Positions 56,401-63,346 of a DNA stretch of 64,000 nucleotides are shown here, piece after piece. How positions within the stretch are numbered: position 1 is the first letter of the stretch; each line of letters begins with the position of its first letter. This DNA comes from Sclerurus mexicanus (lineage: Eukaryota; Chordata; Aves; Passeriformes; Furnariidae), in assembly GCA_013396755.1 (NCBI GenBank), contig VWZF01006071.1, positions 133,150-197,149 of the forward strand. Direction: 5' to 3'. The position numbers and the translations under genes were made by a program. The notes below the pieces were generated by a model. It searched no databases, was not told the origin of the DNA, and was given only the letters and a program-made list of their open reading frames with translations.

Positions 56401-59400
56401 GGGGACCATGAGGCCCTTTGTTAATTAGTCTTTACTCAATTTAGTACTCCAGAGGAGAAATTGGTATCACAGGTGAAACAAAACTCTCACCTTGAGTATT
56501 GTGTGCAGTGTTGGGTGCCACAATATAAGAAAGATATTAAGCTATTAGAGAGTGTGCAAGAGAGGGCAACAAAGCTGGTGAAGGGCCTTGAGGGGAAGCC
56601 ATGTGAGGAGTGGCTGAGGTCACTTGGTCTGTTCAGCCTGGAGAAGAGGAGACTGAGGGGAGACCTCATTGCAGTTACATCTCCCTCGTGAGGGGAAGAG
56701 GAGGGGCAGGGACTGATCTCACTCTGTGGTGACCAGTGACAAGTCCCAAGGGAATGGCCTGAAGTTGTGTCAGAGGAGGTTTAGGTTGGATAAGAGGAAA
56801 AGGTTCTTCATGAAGAGGGTGGTCAGGCACTGGAACAGGCTTCCCAGGGCAGTGGTGACAGCACCAAGCCTGACAGAGTTCAAGAAGTGTTTGGACAATG
56901 CTCTCAGGCACCTGGTGTGATTTTTGGGGCTGTTCTGTGTGGGACCAGGAGCTGGACTTTGAGAATCCCTGTGAGTCCATTCCAATTCAAGATATTCTGT
57001 GTTACTATGAAAGCAATTCGAAGCAAAGCCCACAATGCATCTTTACAGTATATCCAGAATATACAGTAAATACAAACTGTTAGTCATCAGCATAGGTAAA
57101 CAACTACTGTTTCATATAACTTTTCTTATCAAGGTAAAAAAGAGAAATCTTTAAAATTGTGAGAAATCAGGCAAAATATGATGGTAGTAGTAACAGATGT
57201 ATAGGTTTCTGAAAATTCTTGTAGTTTATCTTAATCTCTTTCCTCTCTCCACGTGCCCATCAGCCAAGAAAAACCCCTATTCAGATTAGGCTGGGCAAAT
57301 ATCCTATTTTACTCTTTTTTACATGTAAAGATGTAAAGATAACTGTTAAACTGTTAACTGTTAGCTGTTAAACTTGTGTCTCAATTGGCAGAAAACATTA
57401 GTATCCTCAGTTGTGTATCAAATAATAGTGTAATTTAGTATATCTCATACATAGGAGTGATTTGTTTGTCAAATTTGTCAGTGTATGCACACAATTTTTG
57501 TAAGCAATATGCTTGAGCATGGACATTTTGTATAGATGCAGGGAATATATCTCTTTTATCTTTTCTTTTTGACAGGAAACATTTCATGGTCAAGAGGTCA
57601 GATTTTTTCACAGCCTCCATGGGACTTTTTGAAGAACAATAGAGCTGAGCATATCACAGTGTTTTTGTTTGGTAATTTTCAAATCATAACTTTTCAGTTT
57701 TGAATGCTAAGGCACTGCATGAAATACATAATTTGAGGGTCATTTCTTATTGGTGTTATTCTTCAGTGCTGCTTGATTCTCAGAAATATCCTATCTACTT
57801 AATTGTTTAATTAGATTTGAAAGTATCTACAACATTTAGAAAATACACTGGCACATGAGTGTCCTACTTTTTTCAGTTGTTTGGTAGTATTCATATTGCT
57901 TATGTCATGGATACCCATCAATCTATGCTGCTAGATAAATGCCTTTCATTTAGTCAGCATTTTAATTTCCATAGCCTCTAATTTTAGGAGATTACTGTAG
58001 AATACTGCATGAAGATCATATGTATCTGCCATACACACATGTAGACATGAAAGATTCAGAAAACTTATTTGTGTGTCTCATTTTAAGGACCTCAAGAAGG
58101 CTGTCTAAACAGTGTGACTTATGCATCCATGATCCATCTTCAGACACTTCAGAATTACCTCCGCCTGGTCAGTACTAAGCTAGCTTCTCTCAGCATGCTA
58201 ATTGTTCATGAAAATACTTCTGTAATAGTATTGACTAAAAAAAGAATCATCCTTTTACTCTGAAAGAATGTCAAGACTTCTAAAAAGATTAAATGGGATG
58301 AAAGCTGTTATTTTTTAATAAAGTTCCCCCTAAATCATTAGTCTCATGAGGGCATTAACTTTCTTCTTTAAATAGTTGCTATAGAACTGCTTAAAAATAT
58401 ATTAAAAAGCTCTGTGATATCTTATTGTTTTCCAGAGATATTTCATTCTACTTTTTGAGGGAAAAGAAAAATTAGAATAACATTCATGTAAGCAATTATT
58501 TGAAACTTGAATTTTATTACGATTATATTGATATCTTCTGTAACTCTTACAGTTTGTTTAATACCTCAAAATATAAGGATAATTGGATGAGTTAGCTTTC
58601 ATAGATCATTTATTTTAACATTGCATCAAATCAGAATTGCTTTAGAATCTGCATAATTTTTGCTGTGTCCTTGGATAGTATTTTATGTTGTTGGGAGAAC
58701 AGTTGTAGTGCCACAGGTTTTCTGATGTATTGAGCAATATTGCACAGTGATATGAGTGTATTCCCTTACTGACTTTTTAGAGATAAAGCAATTTTACAGT
58801 TAAGATAAATATTTCTTATTCTACAATATTGATAACATGATCCAATTACTACTGGAAATAAAGTCCTCATAAATCCTTAAGTTAGCAGTGCCTTAAAATG
58901 ATGATTTTGACATCATTCTGGTGTATATATTTTTATTGCAAATCAAGAAAATAATTGTTATGCCTAAACTCATTGTTCCTACATGAGTTTTTCAAGTTTT
59001 AAAGTTTGTTAAAACAAAATGCCTTGTTATGTAGTTTTACAAATTAGGATATAAATTTACCAATATATATCCAAGGTACTGTATGCAAATATTGTCTTCT
59101 TTGAAACTGATATAGCAAGGATTATCAACTCCAGCAGTGCAAAGCAGAGAATTTTGTCTGTCAGGTGATGATTTTGTCGTCTAGGTAAAAAAAAATAAAA
59201 TTCAAGTCTGAGCTTTCAAGAATATTGTATTGTCTATCTGTAGGTTGAACAATACCGTAATGTCATTTTCCATGGCCCAGAAGGAAGTTTGCAAGATTAT
59301 ATAGCATATCAGATAGCGGCCTGCATGAAGGTATTTACACAAGTATATCAACTAAATTAATCCATAAATCAAGAGTTTTCACTATTTCACCAAATCTATA

Positions 59401-62400
59401 CATTTTCAACACAGCAAAAGCAAGTGGCTGCAGGTTGCACGTGTGAGATCATTCAAGTTCAAGTGGATGCTGGTTTCTCCAAGGAGCAGCTTGCAGAACT
59501 GTTCATCAGTAGTGGTAAGGTTATTTTGGCAGGACTGATTTTGGTAATTTGTTGGAAAATTTTTAATGGTGCAAAGTAAAGAAATGCATAAAGACATTTT
59601 GCATAGTGGATGCCATGTTTTAATAGAACTCATAGTTTTTCAGGTGCTTGGGGAAAAATTGTACGAGTTTAAACTGAGGTAGAACTAAGTATGACAGAGC
59701 TTCCAATAGGGAGCTCTATCAGAAGTTCATGCCATTTAAGTAAAATTACTGCTTATTTCTGTGTCATTCCTTTTTCCCTTTGTTTGGGAGCCTTTCAAAG
59801 GTCATTGCTCTGGTTCAGGTCTCCTGAATCAAAAATACTGCCTTACTGAAGCTGTTCTAATGTTTAAAAAATTATATGAGAAGGGAAGCTATAATTATTA
59901 CCTTTCTGGTAGCAGTAGAATATATGTGTATTTACTAGATATTTATCTGTGGACCTGAGCCAAATTTTGTCACCCAAGCAGGCAAGTATTTGTGTATGTG
60001 TACATTCTGACCCATTACTACAGGGCAAAGTTGAATTTCTGTTAGGATTAACTGTTTTCTCTCAGTGGATGTGAATAACTACTTGTAGATTAAAGTCCTG
60101 ATACTTGGGTGCTCCACAATGAAATATTCCCAGAGCAGTCAGTAGGCTGTACCTGTGTAAACTGGCAATGAAGCTGGTAAGAGTGGAAGAAGGACCAAGT
60201 AACTGGAGATAAATGACAGTGAAAATGGGTAAATGACAAATGGAAGCAGAAGTATGGGGGCACATGGTCAGTCAGAAGTAGCAAGGAGGACGTAAGAAAA
60301 AGGAATAGAATAGTGCTGAAAGTGAAGGAAAAAGTAACGTTTTTTTGTGGGGGACTTTCTCATAGGCAGGTTGTGCTGTGTTCTGCCCATAGTTGTGCAT
60401 TTCAACCCTGATTTCTTTTATTTTGCCATAGTATTAACCATCCACTAATACTATAGTATATCATATATAACATATAATATAAATATATCTTATATAATGT
60501 AGGGATAATATATAATTTATAATATTATGCATACAGTAATAATATAAAAGCCTGAAGGGTGATATGAAGCTTCATTTTCTTTGGTGCTGTTCAAATTAAT
60601 TTTGGCTCAAATACAGTTTTGCTGTTTGCAGGCAATTCTCAAATACGTCACTGCTTTCACTGCTTTGTAGATTTCTTCTATTTTTTTTCCTGTTTCTGCT
60701 TTATCAATATTTAGGACTTGGGGGTTTTTTCTTGACAAAAAATAGCAATATTGTTGGAATCTAAGCTTGGTAGTAAGACTTCATTTTTCTCACAGAAGTC
60801 GGGTTTTTCTTTTTTTATTATGGCCTCTTCTACAGCTCTAGGATCCTAATTTTACCTCTCATTCAGTATGGTCATTCACATTAAAAATAATTGAAATAAA
60901 TGTCAGTACTGCTTGGAGTAACTTTGTTTTTCAGAAGCTGTGATATTCACATTTCACTTTCTGTCTTGAAAAAGGCTGAGCTTTGGGCATTTGAAATTGT
61001 ACCAATTTCAGTTGTGCCAATGCAACTGGTACAACTAAAACCAATGCATTTCCATGTGCTACCATCATGAAACTGAGACAGCCCAAGCTTTGCCCTTGCC
61101 TTTTTTCTTCTCAGTATGGGCAGACCGGAAACACCACGAGAAATCTGAATCTCATAAGCAAATATTCTATTCAAACTAAGTGGAATTACTAACTTTTTAA
61201 TAAAAAAAACTACAGTCAGTGAGATTGAATGCTATCTTCGACCTGCTCTGCAGTACGGTGCCTATTATTCAAGTATGCTTTTGTCCTGTAGCTTTCATTG
61301 TCTTTCTTGCTTACAAGAAACTGAACAATCCCCTTTGACCATGTCTGTGCTCATGAGCAAAAGCAGAGCCATCCCATCAAGTTGTACAATGCCGTGCATT
61401 TCTCTGTTCTGCTTTTTCACATACTTCCTGGCGTAACTTCAGTCTGTGGCAATTTTTCTCTTAGGAAATCCTGGTCACCGTTCAGAGGACAGTTTGTGCC
61501 AGTGATTATTCCCACATGTCATTTTCAGTGCCATCACACTGCTGGGAGAGAAGAGACCAGTTAGCTAGAAGTCAGCCAGGCTTTGGTGTTTAGCTTGCAG
61601 ATGAGAATGTCACTAATAGTCTGGTTTGTTTACTGGCTAGTGTCGCTTAGGAAAGCTGCCTTACTCTGTGTCAGCAACACGCTCTTCTTAATAGTCTGTG
61701 CTTGCCTTTCAGCATGGTGCTGCTGGTTGAGTCATTTTTGTGCCTGCTTCTTGCCCCATTGTTCTGCTGCATTTCCTCTCCTAGGAGAGCACTCCTCCTC
61801 TCTCTAAATGGATCCATCAGACACAGAGGAAGTACCTGTCTTCCCTGCTCTCAAGTTATATCCTCTTAGTAAACCAGGGCTGTAATAATCAGGAAACTGC
61901 AAATAAATAGCAATGGTGAGATACAGTCAGATGCTGTTAGTTTTGCCCCGTTACATCTCAGTTTCCTTAATGAGCATTTTTAGTACCACCTTCAAAAGGT
62001 TCTGAAACAATGCAAGGCACAATATTCTCAAGATGAGTGTTTTGTTTCGTATATATATTACAGAAGCATTCACCTGGGATTTAGTGTTACAGGAACACTT
62101 GCAAAGCCTGTGTCTTTTTTAAGCAACAAGATGTTAAAAATCAGGAAAATTAAAGGAAAATATCTAAAATGTGAAGAAAAAAGTATATATATAATTTTCA
62201 TGCCTAGTAGGTTCGGGTGCTGCTGTTTGTGCCTCATACTAGCTCTGATTATTGGAATGATTCTGAAAGATTGAAGGAAGTTTTGAAGAGAAGATAGTTG
62301 CAAACAAATAGGCAACCTCATAGAATGCTTGTTTCTCATAAACATGAACTATTTTGAAGCCTTTTATCACTATATGATATAAAGGCTACATGTTAAAAGT

Positions 62401-63346
62401 TTAAGTTGTATTACAGCAAATGGAAGAAATGTTTTCGGAGATCTTTGCTATCTTTTCTTTGTATTTATTTCCAGTGTACTGAAATCTTTCCTATCTATGA
62501 AGATGCCATTATAGCAGTTTCAGGAATAGCTTTCCATTTTTTTTCTCAATATACAGTATGATATTCTTTCTATTGTTTGATTGCATGATTTCAGTTTTGA
62601 ACATATTATACAGTCTGTGTGCTCCTGTGAACACATTAAAAGGAAAAAAAATCCTTTGTTGCATTAGTAGCAGTAAAAGCTGTGTACATAAATAAAAGCA
62701 AATTTTCCTAAGTAGACATTAATGGGATTTTTCTATTTCAGCTTGCTTGATCCCAGTCAGACAGCCTCCTGTAAACAAGACAACCATTGTGATTTTAGAA
62801 AATCTGGAGAGAGCTTCTTTGTCTGAATTACTAGGAGATTTTCTGGCACCTCTCGAGAATCGGAGTTCGGAAAATCCTTGCACTATTCAGCGAGGTATTT
62901 AAAGTACTTGGGTTGGAGGAATGTTTTCACTACAGTACAGTTGTATGACAAACTGGGAACAGGAGACAAATGTAATTTGTTCACTTTTTAGATTTCATAA
63001 TGAACGGTTGTTCTTAACAAAGATAGCAAGTTTTAAAGCTAATTTATGGTGTTTTGTGGTTTTTTTCTTTCTAACTATGTCACTGCTTCTTGCTTTCCTA
63101 TGAAATCATGTCAAAGCTTTGAGAATTTCAGTAAAGTGTTTCTATGGTTCCTTTTTAGCAAATGGAGTTTCTGATGCTTTTTACTTCCATGAGAACTGCT
63201 TTTTACTGGGGACAATCGCAAAGTGTCATCTTCATGGCTCTGACCTGCTGGTTCAGCAGCACTTCCGTTGGGTTCAGTTAAGGTGGGATGGGGAACCAAT
63301 GCGTGGCTTGCTTCAAAGGATTTTAAGGAGAAAAGTTATAAACAAG
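11318..63346 (+). CDS. CTTNBP2: CTTNBP2, cortactin-binding protein 2: 15 coding exons (partial gene)
   Basis: Join of 11318-11425, 28505-28729, 34120-35743, 41988-42191, 48310-48409, 48857-49007, 50105-50359, 53459-53576, 55901-56176, 57576-57671, 58088-58167, 59244-59330, 59415-59514, 62742-62894 and 63159-63346. The 3,765 coding bases give 1,255 codons with no internal stop, and every junction is GT-AG with matching phase. In mammals the protein is neuron-enriched, binds cortactin through its SH3 domain, associates with microtubules and the striatin/PP2A (STRIPAK) complex, and controls dendritic spine formation. The order here is coiled coil, Pro/Ser-rich linker, six ankyrin repeats, AAA-like C-terminal region. 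The related CTTNBP2NL lacks ankyrin repeats, so the identity is secure. The N-terminus (about 30 residues in human) and roughly the last 380 residues are not in the window. Confidence 0.97.
12886..12935 (+). repeat. Polypurine (GA-rich) tract
   Basis: About 50 bp of almost pure A/G, of the form aggagaaaagaaaaggagaa, in intron 2. Confidence 0.7.
13993..14006. repeat. (AT)n microsatellite
   Basis: Seven AT dinucleotide repeats in intron 2. Confidence 0.8.
18828..18853. repeat. 26-bp perfect palindrome
   Basis: The two 13-bp halves, tttccctaagctt and aagcttagggaaa, abut with no spacer, and the symmetry ends exactly at 18827/18854. It contains overlapping HindIII-type AAGCTT sites. No function is apparent. 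Confidence 0.9.
19200..19216. repeat. (AAT)n microsatellite
   Basis: Short run of about four to five AAT units in intron 2. Confidence 0.6.
20296..21515 (-). mobile_element. CR1 LINE, about 1.2 kb, antisense, 5'-truncated
   Basis: The 3' end of the element lies at the left (ttggaagggaccaacagtga; tcatctagtcc). Reading the minus strand leftwards gives broken pieces of CR1 ORF2: the reverse-transcriptase segment with YFSKAFDTVPHSILLDK (within 21167-21397) and the C-terminal segment with LVKGLEG and LSSLEKRRLRVDL (within 20487-20915). The pieces are in different frames, so frameshifts and stops make it dead. The copy ends near 21515, where CR1 similarity fades. It includes a 10-bp stem (21411-21420 with 21427-21436). 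Confidence 0.93.
23348..23370. repeat. Perfect 11-bp inverted repeat with 1-nt spacer
   Basis: attatgctctg, then t, then cagagcataat. It could form a small hairpin or cruciform. The flanks show no extended pairing. Confidence 0.85.
24774..24800. repeat. Imperfect (CAT)n repeat
   Basis: Several CAT/ATC trinucleotide units, interrupted, in intron 2. Confidence 0.6.
25626..25960 (-). mobile_element. Old antisense CR1 fragment
   Basis: It starts aggttggaagcacctcaaga and continues through gcttaaagcagg and cagggcaatgagttccagtg. These match the reverse complement of a CR1 3' region with many substitutions. It is more diverged than the copy at 20.3-21.5 kb and shows no open frame. The right boundary is approximate. 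Confidence 0.7.
28505..28729 (+). CDS. CTTNBP2: CTTNBP2 exon 3: CortBP2 domain
   Basis: Seventy-five codons, phase 0 at both ends, between ttag and gtatgc (residues 37-111). It opens ARRKEVFIQERYGRFNL, contains DPFLALQRDFEAGAG and NPLSILEAVMAHC, and ends AENRQKK. These are hallmark sequences of the CortBP2 N-terminal domain shared by CTTNBP2, CTTNBP2NL and filamin-A-interacting proteins. The last third begins a long coiled coil that continues into exon 4. In the mammalian protein this coiled-coil region mediates self-association. Confidence 0.97.
31146..31640 (-). mobile_element. Old antisense CR1 fragment
   Basis: The segment begins gttggaaaaggcc and follows the antisense CR1 3' order: gtgcttaaagcag, a block near ttgtgaagaacttttttcc, then gaccttc/agcctcctttg-like text. 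It is strongly diverged with no usable reading frame. The right end is approximate. Confidence 0.55.
32493..32583 (+). mobile_element. CR1 3'-end fragment (about 90 bp)
   Basis: The extreme 3' end of a sense CR1: aacctgatctagtcgaaag, gtgtccctgctcatgg, then ccaacccaaaccattctatg and a terminal ctctatgattctg run of the CR1 octamer type. It is a very short, 5'-truncated insertion. Confidence 0.85.
34120..35743 (+). CDS. CTTNBP2: CTTNBP2 exon 4: coiled coil and Pro/Ser-rich cortactin-binding linker
   Basis: 541 codons plus one base (residues 112-652, ends phase 1), the largest exon. Residues 112 to about 252 finish the coiled coil and include KNKHVVLMLVKECKQLSG and EAQMEKQLSEFDTEREQL. The rest is a low-complexity Ser/Thr/Pro linker with conserved islands: VACQTD, NPRIQAARFRFQANAN, TTQSPPSRDVSP and NLVAKQAARNTVTQVLSRF. 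Two proline motifs fit SH3 ligands: PPPIPPKKP at residues 506-514 (35302-35328) and PQLPPKP at 572-578 (35500-35520). Cortactin binds this part of the mammalian protein. The exon ends VTAS-G at gtaaag. The frame stays open upstream to an ATG at 34090, but that lies in intron 3 before the acceptor and is not a start. Confidence 0.97.
36039..36044 (+). promoter_or_regulatory. CTTNBP2: Candidate poly(A) signal AATAAA in intron 4
   Basis: A canonical AATAAA lies about 180 bp after the stop of the exon 4 read-through frame, followed by T-rich sequence from about 36051. This would suit 3' end formation of a short transcript. AATAAA is common by chance in AT-rich introns, so this is only suggestive. 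Confidence 0.3.
39462..39480 (+). repeat. (GT)n followed by a 9-G run
   Basis: A short gtgtgtgtgt stretch runs into nine consecutive G residues (39472-39480) in intron 4. Confidence 0.8.
41988..42191 (+). CDS. CTTNBP2: CTTNBP2 exon 5: ankyrin repeat 1 and start of 2
   Basis: 204 bases, phase 1 at both ends, between ctcacag and gtaaat. With the split Gly codon it reads GWSSSLTPLLTSGGP, then the first ankyrin repeat (RPTLLHQAAAQGN and [20 protein letters not shown]) and the start of the second (YSALYSAATNGHTD, the last residue completed by exon 6). Residues 653-720. Mammalian CTTNBP2 is nearly identical here. Ankyrin repeats are protein-binding modules; the paralogue CTTNBP2NL lacks them. Confidence 0.96.
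44168..44891. mobile_element. Possible solo-LTR-like insertion
   Basis: The block is compositionally unlike the surrounding intron, with GC-rich patches near 44450-44560 and 44690-44820. It begins TGTTACACCCC and is bracketed by an exact 7-bp direct repeat, ccaagtg, at 44163-44169 and 44892-44898. There is no reverse transcriptase, gag or other coding sequence. The right end does not finish in a clean CA, so the LTR assignment is tentative and no family can be named. Confidence 0.35.
44612..44680 (+). repeat. Polypurine tract, about 69 bp
   Basis: Nearly continuous A/G with only four single T interruptions, within the LTR-like block. Mirror-like purine tracts of this length can adopt triplex DNA. 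Confidence 0.75.
44998..45040. repeat. T/G-rich (GGTTT)n-like low-complexity tract
   Basis: Imperfect repeats of tggtttggtt and tgtttgttt type. Confidence 0.6.
45150..45220 (-). mobile_element. Antisense CR1 3'-end fragment
   Basis: Starts ggaatcatataatcacttag and continues ttggaaaaggctgttaaggt then catcaagtct, the usual reverse complement of an avian CR1 3' end. Similarity fades after about 45220, so only the tail is recognisable. Confidence 0.75.
46109..46123. repeat. (AAT)5 microsatellite
   Basis: Five AAT/ATA units in intron 5. Confidence 0.7.
48310..48409 (+). CDS. CTTNBP2: CTTNBP2 exon 6: ankyrin repeats 2-3
   Basis: 100 bases, entering in phase 1 and leaving in phase 2, between tttatag and gtaagt. 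Reads (D)CVKLLLTAEAQVDAADKNG then FTPLCSAVSQGHV(K), completing ankyrin repeat 2 and beginning repeat 3 (residues 721-754). The TPL and GH signatures of ankyrin repeats are present. Human CTTNBP2 differs by only a few residues. Confidence 0.95.
48410..48856 (+). other. CTTNBP2: CTTNBP2 intron 6 (447 bp)
   Basis: Short AT-rich intron from gtaagt to gctgtag. Nothing else is recognised in it. Confidence 0.93.
48857..49007 (+). CDS. CTTNBP2: CTTNBP2 exon 7: ankyrin repeats 3-4
   Basis: 151 bases. The first completes a split Lys codon, then 50 codons follow, ending in phase 0 (residues 755-804). Reads CAELLIMYQADINHAAERGQ, then TPLYLACKNGNNDCIKLLLE, then GGADRTVKTS. It carries the end of repeat 3 and all of repeat 4, with consensus TPL, LA and LLL positions. 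Donor is gtaagt. Confidence 0.96.
49008..50104 (+). other. CTTNBP2: CTTNBP2 intron 7 (1.1 kb)
   Basis: AT-rich intron from gtaagt to ttcttttag. Nothing further is recognised. Confidence 0.92.
50105..50359 (+). CDS. CTTNBP2: CTTNBP2 exon 8: ankyrin repeat 5, variable insert, start of 6
   Basis: Eighty-five codons in phase 0 at both ends (residues 805-889), between tttag and gtcagt. Begins DGWSPIHAAVDSGNVESLKL (ankyrin 5). An acidic, poorly conserved insert of about 35 residues follows (ERNSGNSLTDAESNLDYFDL onward). It ends with ADLINHADKEGWTAAHIAAS, the start of ankyrin 6. The insert is where it differs most from mammalian CTTNBP2, as expected of a loop. Confidence 0.96.
50360..53458 (+). other. 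CTTNBP2: CTTNBP2 intron 8 (3.1 kb)
   Basis: Non-coding DNA from gtcagt to ctttgcag. No mobile element or gene was recognised. Confidence 0.9.
53459..53576 (+). CDS. CTTNBP2: CTTNBP2 exon 9: end of ankyrin repeat 6
   Basis: 118 bases, starting in phase 0 and ending in phase 1 (residues 890-928). Reads NCLEILCSHGGLEAERKDKC then NRTLHDVATDDCKHLLENL, matching mammalian CTTNBP2 closely. It is too short to stand out as an open frame; a longer frame on the minus strand (53278-53634) overlaps it and is only its shadow. Acceptor ctttgcag, donor gtaagt. Confidence 0.95.
53577..55900 (+). other. CTTNBP2: CTTNBP2 intron 9 (2.3 kb)
   Basis: AT-rich intron from gtaagt to ttttcaacag. It contains a low-complexity TATATCT-type stretch near 54215-54275. 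No gene was recognised; open frames of up to 122 codons show no known similarity. Confidence 0.9.
55901..56176 (+). CDS. CTTNBP2: CTTNBP2 exon 10: ubiquitin-like linker region
   Basis: 276 bases, phase 1 at both ends (residues 929-1020), between caacag and gtatca. Reads NALNIPVRISVSGIELTPC, then ENTICAINIRKQTSWDDFSK, AVSQAVTNHFQAITSDGW and SAECSIGLSASS-like text. Mammalian CTTNBP2 carries the same segment between the ankyrin repeats and the AAA-like region. NAV proteins have a comparable segment before their ATPase domain, as far as I recall. Confidence 0.95.
56465..57010 (+). mobile_element. CR1 LINE fragment, sense, about 0.55 kb
   Basis: CR1 ORF2 C-terminal coding is readable in two frames. 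The first (56461-56691) carries LVKGLEGKPCEEWLRSLGLF and SLEKRRLRGDLIAV. The second (56726-56920) carries FFMKRVVRHWNRLPRAVV. A frameshift separates them. The 3' end reads gagtccattccaattcaaga then attctgtgttactatga, a CR1-type tail. The copy is 5'-truncated and dead. It is among the better preserved in the window, so probably one of the younger ones. Confidence 0.93.
57341..57373. repeat. Tandem repeat of about 8 bp (ctgttaa)n
   Basis: Four imperfect units of ctgttaa/ctgttag type, preceded by two copies of atgtaaag at 57323-57338. Confidence 0.7.
57576..57671 (+). CDS. CTTNBP2: CTTNBP2 exon 11
   Basis: 96 bases, phase 1 at both ends (residues 1021-1052), between gacag and gtaatt. Reads (G)NISWSRGQIFSQPPWDFLK then NNRAEHITVFLF(G). 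It matches the mammalian segment containing QSPWDFMRKNKAEHITV. This begins the C-terminal AAA-like region. Confidence 0.94.
57672..58087 (+). other. CTTNBP2: CTTNBP2 intron 11 (416 bp)
   Basis: Short intron from gtaatt to ttttaag. Nothing else is recognised. Confidence 0.92.
58088..58167 (+). CDS. CTTNBP2: CTTNBP2 exon 12
   Basis: 80 bases, entering in phase 1 and leaving in phase 0 (residues 1053-1079), between tttaag and gtcagt. Reads (G)PQEGCLNSVTYASMIHLQT then LQNYLRL. Identity is clear from PQEGCL and VTYASMI. It is too short to show as an open frame of its own. Confidence 0.94.
58168..59243 (+). other. CTTNBP2: CTTNBP2 intron 12 (1.1 kb)
   Basis: AT-rich intron from gtcagt to atctgtag. 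Nothing else is recognised. Confidence 0.92.
59244..59330 (+). CDS. CTTNBP2: CTTNBP2 exon 13: P-loop-like segment
   Basis: Twenty-nine codons, phase 0 at both ends (residues 1080-1108). Reads VEQYRNVIFHGPEGSLQDYI then AYQIAACMK. A beta strand followed by G-P-E-G-S-L-Q-D (1090-1097) sits where an AAA+ Walker A would be, but the invariant lysine is missing. Donor gtattt leads into an intron of only 84 bp. Confidence 0.95.
59415..59514 (+). CDS. CTTNBP2: CTTNBP2 exon 14
   Basis: 100 bases, entering in phase 0 and leaving in phase 1 (residues 1109-1141), between acacag and gtaagg. Reads QKQVAAGCTCEIIQVQVDAG then FSKEQLAELFISS. DAGFSKEQL and LFISS match the mammalian protein. The preceding intron (59331-59414) is 84 bp, the shortest in the window. 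Confidence 0.95.
59515..62741 (+). other. CTTNBP2: CTTNBP2 intron 14 (3.2 kb)
   Basis: Non-coding DNA from gtaagg to tatttcag. It includes an AT-rich low-complexity stretch at 60448-60550 and a somewhat GC-richer block at 61000-61800 with no recognisable element. No gene was found. Confidence 0.9.
60448..60550. repeat. AT-rich low-complexity region
   Basis: About 100 bp of interspersed TATA/ATAT words with few G or C residues, in intron 14. Confidence 0.75.
62742..62894 (+). CDS. CTTNBP2: CTTNBP2 exon 15: Walker-B-like segment
   Basis: 153 bases, phase 1 at both ends (residues 1142-1192), between atttcag and gtattt. Reads (A)CLIPVRQPPVNKTTIVILE, NLERASLSELLGDFLAPLEN and RSSENPCTIQR. The hydrophobic strand IVILEN sits at a Walker B position but has Glu-Asn in place of Asp-Asp/Glu. 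Near-identical text is present in mammalian CTTNBP2. Confidence 0.95.
62895..63158 (+). other. CTTNBP2: CTTNBP2 intron 15 (264 bp)
   Basis: Short intron from gtattt to ctttttag. Nothing else is recognised. Confidence 0.92.
63159..63346 (+). CDS. CTTNBP2: CTTNBP2 exon 16: AAA-like domain end
   Basis: 188 bases, entering in phase 1 and leaving in phase 0 (residues 1193-1255), between tttttag and gtaaga. Reads NGVSDAFYFHENCFLLGTIA, then SDLLVQQHFRWVQLRWDGEP, then MRGLLQRILRRKVINK. The FRWV...EP..G.L.R.LRRK pattern is shared with neuron navigator (NAV) proteins and marks the AAA lid region. The protein continues in exons beyond this window. Confidence 0.96.

Larger units (their letters stand above)
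56177..57575 (+). other. CTTNBP2: CTTNBP2 intron 10 (1.4 kb)
   Basis: Intron from gtatca to tttgacag, with about 40 percent of its length taken by a sense-strand CR1. A small tandem repeat lies at 57341-57373. Confidence 0.92.
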
